Positions 18,163 through 26,353 of a stretch of DNA of 64,000 bases are shown piece by piece. A program made the translations under genes and the position numbers. Origin of the DNA: Leeuwenhoekiella aequorea (GTDB taxonomy: Bacteria > Bacteroidota > Bacteroidia > Flavobacteriales > Flavobacteriaceae); contig NZ_QOVM01000004.1 of assembly GCF_004104375.1 (NCBI RefSeq), positions 62,001 to 126,000 on the forward strand, written 5' to 3'. How positions within the stretch are numbered: the stretch's first letter is position 1; every line of letters begins with the position of its first letter. The notes under the pieces are model-generated. The model saw nothing but the letters and a program-made list of their open reading frames with translations, was not told the origin of the DNA and made no database searches.

Positions 18163-19383
18163 ATGCACTTACGCGAAGCCTCCGCATCCCGAAAGAAAAT
18201 CGCTACGATTATCACCTTTCTTTCTATTCCCTTATCGGGATTTATGACCGATATCTATTTGCCATCGTTTCCGTCTATGGCACGTAACCTTAATGTTTCT
18301 GAACAAAGCATCCAGTTTACGCTCACCTGCTTTTTTCTAAGTTATGGTTTTGCTCAACTTTTTGTAGGTCCTGTAGCAGACAGTATTGGGCGACGTAAAC
18401 CCGTAATGATTTCGCTTGTTATTTTACTGTTGAGCAGCCTTGCGGTTACTTTCACCCACGAAGTCGCAGTTATTAGCTTGTTGCGTATTGTACAAGGGAT
18501 TGCGACTGCGTTTATTGTAGTGGCAAAACGTGCTTATTTTGTAGATCTATACGATGATAAAGAGCGAAAACATTACCTGAGTTTCTTTACCATCGTCTGG
18601 TCGTGTGGCCCTATTATCGCTCCGTTTCTTGGTGGTTTTCTTGAGGAGCAGTTTGGCTGGCAGTCTAATTTTTACTTCCTGGCGATCTATGCAGCGATAC
18701 TCTTTGGAGCCGAACTCGCTTTTGGCGGGGAAACCATACGCAATTACAAAAAATTCAACCTCAAGAAAACTTCGCTATTGTATATGGCAATGCTCAAAAA
18801 TCCGGGGTTTATTATGGGAATATTAGTCTTGGGGTTTGCCTACTCAGTGGTGATGGTATTTAACATCGCAGGGCCATTTGTAGTAGAACACCATTTTAAT
18901 TACAGTCCGGTGATTATTGGGTACTGCACACTGGTTCTGGGACTCTCCTGGATGATAGGTGGTATTCTAAGTAAGAAATTTACACCAGTGGCTTTTGCAA
19001 AAAAAATACGGTTAGTTTCCTTAATACAGTTGGTAATTATTGGCGTGTTTATCGCGCTCGCCAGCTTTGTAGATAATCTGGTGCTGCTTATTGGTTTTGC
19101 TTTTTTTATTCACATCTGCTCGGGCTTTTTGTTTACCAATTACTTTACTCAAAATATGATTTTCTTCCCGGGAAACGCTGGTATCGCTGGCGGACTAATG
19201 GGCGGTTTGCTCTACATCATCACTTCTATAGGGAGTTTTGCGATCTCCGCCTCAGGCGAAATAAACACGACATTCGATATGTCGTTACGCTATCTGATGA
19301 TCGCGTTACCGCTGGCAGTAGTCCTTTATTTTTCGTTAAGGTATTTTAAAAAAAGGGAGATGCGGAAGCGGGTAATGAGTTAA
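18163..19383 (+). CDS. MFS multidrug exporter, Bcr/CflA type
   Basis: 406-residue inner-membrane transporter with 12 predicted membrane helices. Signature elements are SGFMTDIYLPSFPSM in helix 1 (Asp in the Bcr/CflA MTDxYLPxxP motif) and the loop motif GPVADSIGRRKPV between helices 2 and 3. Helix 4 carries RIVQGIATAFIVVAKRAYFVD, and helix 5 the drug-exporter motif C-like GPIIAPFLGGF. The substrate cannot be named. It has an AAAGGAGTGG-like ribosome site and no obvious operon partner. It marks the edge of the accessory island. Confidence 0.85.
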   Translation: MHLREASASRKKIATIITFLSIPLSGFMTDIYLPSFPSMARNLNVSEQSIQFTLTCFFLSYGFAQLFVGPVADSIGRRKPVMISLVILLLSSLAVTFTHEVAVISLLRIVQGIATAFIVVAKRAYFVDLYDDKERKHYLSFFTIVWSCGPIIAPFLGGFLEEQFGWQSNFYFLAIYAAILFGAELAFGGETIRNYKKFNLKKTSLLYMAMLKNPGFIMGILVLGFAYSVVMVFNIAGPFVVEHHFNYSPVIIGYCTLVLGLSWMIGGILSKKFTPVAFAKKIRLVSLIQLVIIGVFIALASFVDNLVLLIGFAFFIHICSGFLFTNYFTQNMIFFPGNAGIAGGLMGGLLYIITSIGSFAISASGEINTTFDMSLRYLMIALPLAVVLYFSLRYFKKREMRKRVMS

Positions 19384-19423
19384 TGGTTGATTGTTAGAAG
19401 CGAAAAGTTGATGTTGTAGATTT

Positions 19424-19460
19424 GGATGTCACATCGAGCGCAGTCCTGATGCGGGACAAA
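19424..19460. repeat. possible remnant of a flavobacterial intergenic repeat
   Basis: The stretch GTCACATCGAGCGCAGTC resembles a GAGCGCAGTCGA-containing repeat that I recall as widespread between genes in Flavobacteriia. Only one arm is visible, followed by a diverged tail. The rest of 19384-19585 holds nothing I recognise. Confidence 0.35.
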
Positions 19461-19585
19461 AGATAAAATTGGACTTAATCAATGAAAAGTACTTTCATGT
19501 TTCTCACATAGATTTGAACCAAGCAATTAATTAATTATTTATTTAGAAAGAAATAATTTTTACCCAACTTATTTTAATTGTCTTT

Positions 19586-21385
19586 TTATTGTTTTTGTAC
19601 ATTTTCTACTCCAAACCATTCAGTTATTTTTTTCATAGCTGATTCTCCCATTTCTGATAAAGCTAAAACAACTAAATTCTTTTTAGCTCTAGAACAAGAA
19701 ACATAGAATAAATTTTTAGTTCGTAATTTTCTGTCAGAATTTGTTTCAGTATTATTAAAAAAGTCTTTAAAATTATACTTTGCAACCCAACTTGTATCAT
19801 CAATTACAACTAAAACATTTCTATATTCTTCTCCTTTTGTTCCGTGTTTTGTTGAATATGAAGTTTGTTCTTGAATGTGTTTAAAAGCACAAATTATCTC
19901 ATTATAATTAATATGCATTAATGAATCATAAAATGCTTTATTTTCAGTTGCTCTCTTCTTTTCCTCATCATCTGTAATACTTTTTATATCTATTTTTACT
20001 TTTTCTAGAAACCGTTGTAAGTTCCTAGAACATAACGATAATTGGTTTGTTTGGCAAAAATCAAAAACATCTTGAACTGTTCCAGTCGTTCTTAATGTAG
20101 TTAACTCCTCTAATTTATTTTCTATTTCTTTTTTATCAGAATGTTTAGTTAGAGAACTAAAAATACCCTGTTGTTTTAAGTACTTTATAACTCTGTTATA
20201 GTTTTTCTGTTCCCAAAATGAAGCTAAATGTTCTATTCCCGTTTCTCGTTCTTTAGAAGTTTTTTTGTCTTTAGAACCAAAGAAGTATGAAGCAAAATGA
20301 TTTTCTCTATTTAATAATTCTGCTTTAGGGTCATAAAACCTTTTAGAATACGTTTTGTATAGCTTTCCAAAACCTGCTCTTTCTGCAACTTTACTATTTG
20401 CTATTATTAAAATTTTATCATCCCCAAACTCTGAAAAATCCCAACCATTTTTTTCTAAACTTGAAACGACTTTGTCATAGTCTGTACTTTTTTTAGGTGC
20501 AATTCTTTCGTAATAAGCCCTTTTACCTTCTTTTGGTTGTATTGGTGCATTTATACAATTAATAAACTGAACAATTCCTTCAATACTTTTTTTACTTTCA
20601 GGAATAATCTGAGTTATATTATCTCGAATGTTATTTAAAAGATTAACTACATTTTCAGAAGAACGATAATTGTCGTCTTTCGTTACAAGTTTAAGTTTGT
20701 TTGAATCAATATAAGTTTGCAATGAGCCAACTCCTTCATCATAGATTTTTTGATAAGAATCTCCGTAGAAACCAACTAATAGTTTTGATTTATTTCTTTC
20801 AAGTAGATAATTTACAATAGCATCAACAGTTTCACTAGCTGTATCTTGATACTCGTCTATAAAAATATAAGGATATTTTTGACCTAAGATTTGAGTTAAA
20901 GCAGTATAGTTTTTAAACATCTGTAATGATAAAGTTATTACATCATCGTGATGTAGACTCCCTTGTTCAAAATCTCTATAACCACTATCGTCATATTTCA
21001 CATCTGTTTTAATCCTATCTTTTAATCCAGTTTTATATTTTTCAGGTTTTTTACTATTAGCAATCATAAACTCGTTTAAAACATCTAATTCAATAATTAG
21101 TTGTTTATTGAACCTTTTGATGCAATCCCACAAAAATTCGTGAATTGTGGAAACAATGACTAAAGGATTATTTTCAAGTCTTTCAATAATTTCATTTTTT
21201 GCAACATTAGTATAAGTAATACAAACAATTCTTTGATTGTTTAGTTTGATACTTTCTCCTTTGGTTGCTAAAACGTGATTTATAGTTTGAATTAAAGTAT
21301 ATGTTTTACCTGAACCAGCTCCAGCTTCAAGAACAAAACTTTTGTTTTCTTCTATAAGATTTATTATTTGTTCTATAGCTATCAT
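19586..21385 (-). CDS. gajB: GajB-like UvrD/Rep-type helicase of a Gabija defence system
   Basis: 599-residue superfamily 1 helicase-like protein. Walker A is GAGSGKT (22-28), motif Ia follows in RIVCITYTNVAKNEI, and motif II is FIDEYQDT (about 173-180). Motif III/IV region has LVGFYGDSYQKIY, motif V TKHGTKGEEYRNVLVV and motif VI YVSCSRAKKNL. In Gabija, GajB is thought to sense DNA ends or nucleotides and activate the GajA nuclease against phage. The start lies 1 base past the gajA-like stop, so they form an operon. Base composition is much more AT-rich than flanking genes, suggesting horizontal gain. It is about 100 residues longer than the B. cereus protein as I recall. Confidence 0.78.
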   Translation of the reverse strand: MIAIEQIINLIEENKSFVLEAGAGSGKTYTLIQTINHVLATKGESIKLNNQRIVCITYTNVAKNEIIERLENNPLVIVSTIHEFLWDCIKRFNKQLIIELDVLNEFMIANSKKPEKYKTGLKDRIKTDVKYDDSGYRDFEQGSLHHDDVITLSLQMFKNYTALTQILGQKYPYIFIDEYQDTASETVDAIVNYLLERNKSKLLVGFYGDSYQKIYDEGVGSLQTYIDSNKLKLVTKDDNYRSSENVVNLLNNIRDNITQIIPESKKSIEGIVQFINCINAPIQPKEGKRAYYERIAPKKSTDYDKVVSSLEKNGWDFSEFGDDKILIIANSKVAERAGFGKLYKTYSKRFYDPKAELLNRENHFASYFFGSKDKKTSKERETGIEHLASFWEQKNYNRVIKYLKQQGIFSSLTKHSDKKEIENKLEELTTLRTTGTVQDVFDFCQTNQLSLCSRNLQRFLEKVKIDIKSITDDEEKKRATENKAFYDSLMHINYNEIICAFKHIQEQTSYSTKHGTKGEEYRNVLVVIDDTSWVAKYNFKDFFNNTETNSDRKLRTKNLFYVSCSRAKKNLVVLALSEMGESAMKKITEWFGVENVQKQ

Positions 21386-21386
21386 T

Positions 21387-23432
21387 CTAATCGTTTTTAG
21401 CTAACCAAATCAAACCTTCATTTATATATTCTGGAACTTTCCATTCTCCATATTCCTTTTCATTAAAAGACATAATATCGAATGTGAATTCCGTTTTTTG
21501 TTTAGATGTAAACTTATCAGGCATTTCTATAGATATATCTTTGTTTTTTAGATAAGAAAATTCATCCTTTATTTTTTTTCCTTTATCAATAGGATGTTCA
21601 GTTAAAAAGAAATCTTTATTTGCATTTATAAAAGCATCTTCAAAACTTCTTGCGTTATAACCGTTTTCATTTGTTTGATAAGCTACACGAATATTATCTT
21701 GTATCTTATCTTCAACTTTACAATTTACTAAATCGGGTATAGTTGTTTTGTTTGGTAACCACTTAATCAAAGTTTGGTTTGTTGTAAATTCCCCAACATC
21801 AACTTTACATTTGCTAGTTTTCTTTTTGTTTTTTTCTATGTGTTTTTGCGCAGAATCAATATCTGTAATTATTAGTGTTCGAACTTTTATAAACTCTAAC
21901 ATTTCTCTAAAAGAATGAGCGTAAGCTCCACCAACTTCGAGTATAGAGACATATTCGTTACACAATGATTTTGCAGATTTTTTAATCATTTGAGGCAAAA
22001 GCATACGTTCAGTCGTACCTTCAACTAATATGACTTTATCCGCAAAAAATAAATCAGATTTATGAAGGGTTAAATATTGCCTTAAAAATCTAAAAGTTCG
22101 TTTATCGTTCTTGATTTTTAAATTATTAAAATCTTGATTTATTATTTTATACCCTCCAGATTCAGTTTCTAATCTATTGAAATATCTAATTCTATTAAAC
22201 CCTAATTCTGTCTCAATCCCTGATTCTGAAAGTATATGCGAAGAATGTGTTGTGATAATTACCTGTATTTCTATGTCAGTATCATTCTTAGCATCTTTTA
22301 AAACTTCTGAGACTTGACTGATAAATACTTGTTGCATTTGTGGATGCATATGAGCTTCAGGCTCTTCAATAAGTATACAAAGTAAATTTGAGAGCTTCAC
22401 CTTTTTAGAGTTTTTAAATTTCTCAATAAAACTTTCTAACTCTAATATCATATATATTAGATTGCTATAACCAAGTCCATTATAACTTTCTGGTAAGTTT
22501 ACTTCATTTTGTAAATACAGATATTGTATATTATTTTTAATAACTTTTTCAGAATCAAATTTTGAATCGATCGTTATGGTAGGAATTGAAATTAGAGTTT
22601 TAGCTCCAAATCTTCCTAATTTCGACATTATACTTTCTAATACCTTTTCATACTTAGTTTTTAAATCTTCTGAAACTGTTTTTAATGTGTTCTCTAAATC
22701 TTTAACATCCTGATTGCTAGTTTTGTCTCTGTGTTTGTAATAATTAGAAAAACCAATTGATAAAGCATTATTAGAATCACTATTTATATCATCTAAAATT
22801 CGCATTGCTTTTATATTTTCAAAAAGCATTACTTTTTGAATTTTCGTTTTAAAACTGTCTTCAATTATTCTTTTATAGTCAGATTTTTTATCAATTGCGT
22901 AGCAAACATTTTCATATAAAAACTTGATGTTTTGATGAAGGTATTTTATTAAGTCAATGCTATTCTCTTCTCTATTTTCATATGATTGAAATACTTTTAA
23001 TGTATTTTTTGGTTCGAAAGACACACAAATTGTAGCATCATTTCTAGCATCTTCTAAATCTGTAATAAATTCACTTAGTTCTACAAGAGATTCATTATTC
23101 TCCTTATTATATTCAATTTCAAAATTGATTTTGATTTTGGGAATTTCAGCTAATAGTTCTTTTTCAAGTTCTTCTTGATCCTCTTCTGTGATTCCTTCTT
23201 TTTTAGATTCTAAATATTTATTGAAACAAGATTTAAATACAGCATAAGAACTCTGAGAAAAATCCTCAAAAATAAATTTACCATCTGTACTGGTAGCTAA
23301 CCTTATTGCTTCAAAAAAAGAGGTTTTTCCAGTATTATTTTTTCCGACAATCAATGTTATATCGTCTTCTAAGTTGCAACTTACACTCTCTAAAAGGCGA
23401 AAGTTTAAGACTTCTATTTTTTTTATTTTCAT
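21387..23432 (-). CDS. gajA: GajA-like OLD-family ATPase/TOPRIM nuclease of a Gabija defence system
   Basis: 681 residues. The ABC-type ATPase domain has Walker A GKNNTGKTS (30-38), a signature-like GLGYSNLIYM and Walker B LCILIEEPEAHMHPQ (about 350-362), then TTHSSHILSE as the switch His. The C-terminal TOPRIM nuclease shows VILVEGTTERMLLP (about 467-480, catalytic Glu) and LIITDIDS (about 517-524, metal-binding Asp pair). This is the class 2 OLD layout, defined by an adjacent UvrD-like helicase, and corresponds to Gabija. GajA nicks phage DNA when nucleotides are depleted. Sequence is AT-rich, the upstream 200 bases show no clear consensus promoter, and no integrase is nearby. Confidence 0.8.
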   Translation of the reverse strand: MKIKKIEVLNFRLLESVSCNLEDDITLIVGKNNTGKTSFFEAIRLATSTDGKFIFEDFSQSSYAVFKSCFNKYLESKKEGITEEDQEELEKELLAEIPKIKINFEIEYNKENNESLVELSEFITDLEDARNDATICVSFEPKNTLKVFQSYENREENSIDLIKYLHQNIKFLYENVCYAIDKKSDYKRIIEDSFKTKIQKVMLFENIKAMRILDDINSDSNNALSIGFSNYYKHRDKTSNQDVKDLENTLKTVSEDLKTKYEKVLESIMSKLGRFGAKTLISIPTITIDSKFDSEKVIKNNIQYLYLQNEVNLPESYNGLGYSNLIYMILELESFIEKFKNSKKVKLSNLLCILIEEPEAHMHPQMQQVFISQVSEVLKDAKNDTDIEIQVIITTHSSHILSESGIETELGFNRIRYFNRLETESGGYKIINQDFNNLKIKNDKRTFRFLRQYLTLHKSDLFFADKVILVEGTTERMLLPQMIKKSAKSLCNEYVSILEVGGAYAHSFREMLEFIKVRTLIITDIDSAQKHIEKNKKKTSKCKVDVGEFTTNQTLIKWLPNKTTIPDLVNCKVEDKIQDNIRVAYQTNENGYNARSFEDAFINANKDFFLTEHPIDKGKKIKDEFSYLKNKDISIEMPDKFTSKQKTEFTFDIMSFNEKEYGEWKVPEYINEGLIWLAKND

Positions 23433-23630
23433 ATAAATTTTATTAAAGCTACAGTGACTTTTATTGTTGATGAATCCTAACGAATGGTTTTTTTTCAGTT
23501 TAACTCAATTAGGATAAGAAAAATAATAAGACTCTAATCATCAGCCCTTAAATCTACCACATCTACAATTTTAATAAGTACAGATTCCCGTAATCCGCCC
23601 ATTTAAAACTTAAAAAAGGGGATAAATCCG

Positions 23631-24023
23631 TTATTTTGTTTTTACAGATCCGGTGCAGGCATCACCTTCTTCAATGCCTTGAAGCCAGATTTTTAATGTA
23701 TCAACTCGTTCCTGGGTTAAAGCTTCTAGATAACTTGCGCTACATACTGGCTGTATACTTCCGTAGTGATTGCCTGCATATGCGGGATACTTCATTTTAA
23801 GTTCTGCATCTCTAAATTGTAACCAGAGTTTCTGAGCAGTTCTTAAGTTTTTAATGAAGAGCGTGTCGTGCTTATATTCTTTTAAAATATCTTGATAAAC
23901 TTTATTGAGTTCGTCATCAACTTTTTGTAACGACTCATAGGCCGCTATATTCATTTCAGATTGGTTTTGTGAAAAACCACTCAAGGAAATGGTAAGTAAC
24001 AAGAATGTAAATAGATGTTTCAT
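23631..24023 (-). CDS. LprI/DUF1311-like secreted protein
   Basis: 130 residues with a signal peptide (cleavage after LSGFSQ). The body has the DUF1311/LprI pattern: MNIAAYESLQKVDDELNKVYQDIL, then RTAQKLWLQFRDAE, and two later Cys (CSASYLEALTQER and DACTG) that could pair. Family members include a lysozyme inhibitor in mycobacteria, but most are uncharacterised. It is a single gene between the Gabija pair and the HipA-like pair, facing away from the latter. Confidence 0.72.
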   Translation of the reverse strand: MKHLFTFLLLTISLSGFSQNQSEMNIAAYESLQKVDDELNKVYQDILKEYKHDTLFIKNLRTAQKLWLQFRDAELKMKYPAYAGNHYGSIQPVCSASYLEALTQERVDTLKIWLQGIEEGDACTGSVKTK

Positions 24024-24178
24024 AAGTAGGTGTAATTTCTATAACGATTGTCTTTTAAATGCTGTTCTCTAACACACCGCTACCTCTCGCATATGTATAT
24101 GAAGTACTAAATATCATTCTTTTTTATTGGTTTCTATACGTTGCTAAAAGTTTATTTTTGCTTCTTCATAAATAACAG

Positions 24179-24973
24179 ATGATTCCTACTCCAGAAATTC
24201 GCCACGTCAATGTTACGCGGTACATTACTCCTTTGCGGGAAGGCGGTTCGCTGCCAGCGGTCGCAGATGCCGATGACGGTTTTAAGTATGTCGTAAAATT
24301 TAAGGGCGCCGGGCACGGGGTAAAAATGCTTATCGCAGAACTTATAGGTTGTGAGATAGGTCGCGTACTGGGTTTTAAAGTTCCGGAAGTGGTTTTTGCA
24401 CATCTTGATGAAGCTTTTGGCCGCACCGAAGCAGATGAGGAAATTCAGGATTTGCTTAAAGGCAGCCAGGGACTTAATATAGGATTGCACTTTTTATCAG
24501 GTGCCATAAACTTTGATCCCGTTGTAACGACTATTGATGCGCAACTGGCTTCAGAAATTGTTTGGTTTGATGCATTTATGACAAACATCGACCGCACCTT
24601 CCGCAATACAAATATGCTGATGTGGCACCGCGAATTGTGGTTAATCGATCACGGTGCATCGCTGTACTTCCACCACAGTTTTACGAATTGGGAGAAAGGA
24701 GCACAAACCCCATTTGCACTGGTTAAAGATCACGTATTGCTTCCGCAGGCAAGCGAACTGGATACTGCAAATCAAAAATTAAAAAGCCTACTTACACCGC
24801 AGGTTTTACAAGATATCGTAAACCTTATCCCGCAAGAATGGCTCGAGTGGGAAGGTTATGAGCAGACAACCGAAGAAATTCGCGCGATCTACTTTCAATT
24901 CTTAACCGCACGATTAGCACAAGCCGAAGTATTCACTAAAACTGCTCAAGATGCACGGAAAGCACTTATATGA
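24179..24973 (+). CDS. HipA-like kinase (HipA_2 type)
   Basis: 264 residues, much shorter than E. coli HipA (about 440). A Lys in YVVKFKGAGHG is the likely ATP-binding lysine. FDAFMTNIDRTFRNTNML is the HipA catalytic loop (Asp-Arg...Asn), and WLIDHGASLYF is the DFG-equivalent metal site. The N-terminal subdomain of classical HipA is absent. It overlaps the following DUF3037 gene by 23 bases. This gene pair recurs in many genomes; its function is unknown to me. A toxin/immunity or phosphorylation-based defence role is inference from the kinase fold and the Gabija neighbour. Confidence 0.75.
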   Translation: MIPTPEIRHVNVTRYITPLREGGSLPAVADADDGFKYVVKFKGAGHGVKMLIAELIGCEIGRVLGFKVPEVVFAHLDEAFGRTEADEEIQDLLKGSQGLNIGLHFLSGAINFDPVVTTIDAQLASEIVWFDAFMTNIDRTFRNTNMLMWHRELWLIDHGASLYFHHSFTNWEKGAQTPFALVKDHVLLPQASELDTANQKLKSLLTPQVLQDIVNLIPQEWLEWEGYEQTTEEIRAIYFQFLTARLAQAEVFTKTAQDARKALI

Positions 24974-25334
24974 GTACGCGGTAATACGCATTGTACCTCA
25001 GGTAGAGCGTGAAGAGTTTGTAAATGTAGGCGTAATCCTGTATTGCAAAAGTCCGCGGTTTGTAAATATGAAATACACGCTGGATTCTCAAAAACTAGCT
25101 GCGTTTTGCCCAGACCTTGATGTCGAGCAGGTACAAAAAAACCTCAGCGCTTTTAAAGCAATTAGCTGTGGGGAGAAATCTGGCGGTCCTATTGCACAGC
25201 TTGAAGCTTCAGAACGTTTTAGATGGCTTACTGCTACCAGAAGTTCGGTGATACAAACGTCAAAAACGCATCCCGGTTTTAGTGGAAATCTAGAAGATAC
25301 TTTAGAACAGTTGTTTAATGATTTAGTGATGTAG
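24951..25334 (+). CDS. DUF3037 family protein
   Basis: 127-residue cytosolic protein recognised by YEYAVIRIVPQVEREEFVNVGVILY at the N-terminus and the closing TRSSVIQTSKTHPGF segment typical of DUF3037. No catalytic motif is evident. ATG 24951 lies inside the HipA-like gene, so the two are translationally coupled, and DUF3037 proteins may be partners or regulators of the kinase. A 34-base stretch of its 3' end (25247-25280) recurs in diverged form at 26275-26308. Confidence 0.75.
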   Translation: MHGKHLYEYAVIRIVPQVEREEFVNVGVILYCKSPRFVNMKYTLDSQKLAAFCPDLDVEQVQKNLSAFKAISCGEKSGGPIAQLEASERFRWLTATRSSVIQTSKTHPGFSGNLEDTLEQLFNDLVM

Positions 25335-25383
25335 TTTAAAATCAAAAAATTTTGAACTTGAATTAAAAAAACCTCATTAAATG

Positions 25384-26308
25384 GGGCTTTGTTCATTTTT
25401 TCAATTGATGAAAAAACGAACCAAAAAAATCTAGGCTTAAAAAGCTTTATCTAAATCTATCATTTCCTCGCTAAATTTTAGAAACTCGCTCAACTGATCT
25501 TTAAAGATCTGAATACGTAAACTCAAACAGTCTAAAATTTTACGCTCACGCATTTCAGATTTTACGATACATCTTTATAGGCCAGTGTTAACTGCTTAAA
25601 TGCCTGTTGAGTATTTCTAACACTTGAAATACTGATTTATTTAAATAGGGCTTTGTTCATTTTTTCCATTGATGAAAAAACGAACCAAAAAAATCTAGGC
25701 TTAAAAAGCTTTATCTAAATCTATCATTTCCTCGCTAAATTTTAGAAACTCGCTCAACTGATTTTTAAAGATCTAAATACCTAAGCTCAGACAGTCTAAA
25801 ATTTTACGCTCACGCATTTCAGATTTTACGATACATCTTTATAGGCCAGTGTTAACTGCTTAAATGACTGTTGAGTATTTCTAACGCTTGAAATACTGAT
25901 TTATTTAAATAGGGGCTTTGTTCATTTTTTCCATTGATGAAAAAACGAACCAAAAAAATCTAGGCTCAAAAAGCTTTATCTAAATCTATCATTTCCTCGC
26001 AAAATTTTAGAAACTCGCTCAACTGATTTTAAAGATCTGAATACGTAAACTCAAACAGTCTAAAATTTTACGCTCACACATTTCAGATTTTACGATAAAT
26101 CTTTATAGGCCAGTATTAACTGCTTAAATGTCTGTTGAGTATTTCCAACTCTTGAAATACTGATTTTACTGATTTATTTAAATAGGGCTTTGTTCATTTT
26201 TTCAATTGATGAAAAAACGAACCAAAAAAATCTAGGCTTAAAAAGCTTTATAGGCCAGTATTATCTACATAAATGGTAATACAAACTTCAAAAACACATT
26301 CGGGTTTT
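25384..26308. repeat. decayed tandem repeat array, ~265-base unit
   Basis: Unit boundaries taken at GGGCTTTGTTC: 25384, 25648, 25913 and 26185, giving units of 264, 265 and 272 bases plus a truncated fourth. Each unit opens with a 31-base imperfect palindrome built on GTTCATTTTTTCA and its complement. The fourth copy has lost the middle of the unit between two CTTTAT direct repeats, joining AAGCTTTA to TAGGCCAGT. The array ends in a diverged copy of the DUF3037 gene 3' end. On the minus strand copy 1 keeps a 38-codon frame (25437-25553); copy 2 has an in-frame TAG and copy 3 a one-base shift. This fills the gene-free interval 25335-26353. Confidence 0.85.
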
Positions 26309-26310
26309 TT

Positions 26311-26346
26311 AAAACCAGAGGAAGCCTTGCGGCTTCCTCTGGTTAA
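26311..26346 (-). terminator. Rho-independent terminator
   Basis: Perfect stem AACCAGAGGAAGCC / GGCTTCCTCTGGTT with a 4-base loop, 10 bases beyond the stop of the minus-strand receptor gene and followed by T/A runs on that strand. Confidence 0.85.
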
Positions 26347-26353
26347 AATTGAA

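Noticed and set aside
19384-23630. Prophage or integrative element carrying the Gabija genes
   Set aside because: No integrase, tRNA target or flanking direct repeats were seen; only the AT-rich composition points to transfer.
24152-24490. Open frames antisense to the HipA-like gene
   Set aside because: They mirror the high-confidence kinase frame and have no recognisable domain or start context.
25384-26308. CRISPR array
   Set aside because: The repeat unit is about 265 bases with no unique spacers, and no cas genes are near.
26185-26308. Fourth repeat as an insertion sequence end
   Set aside because: No transposase, target duplication or terminal inverted repeat; the junction is explained by deletion between CTTTAT repeats.
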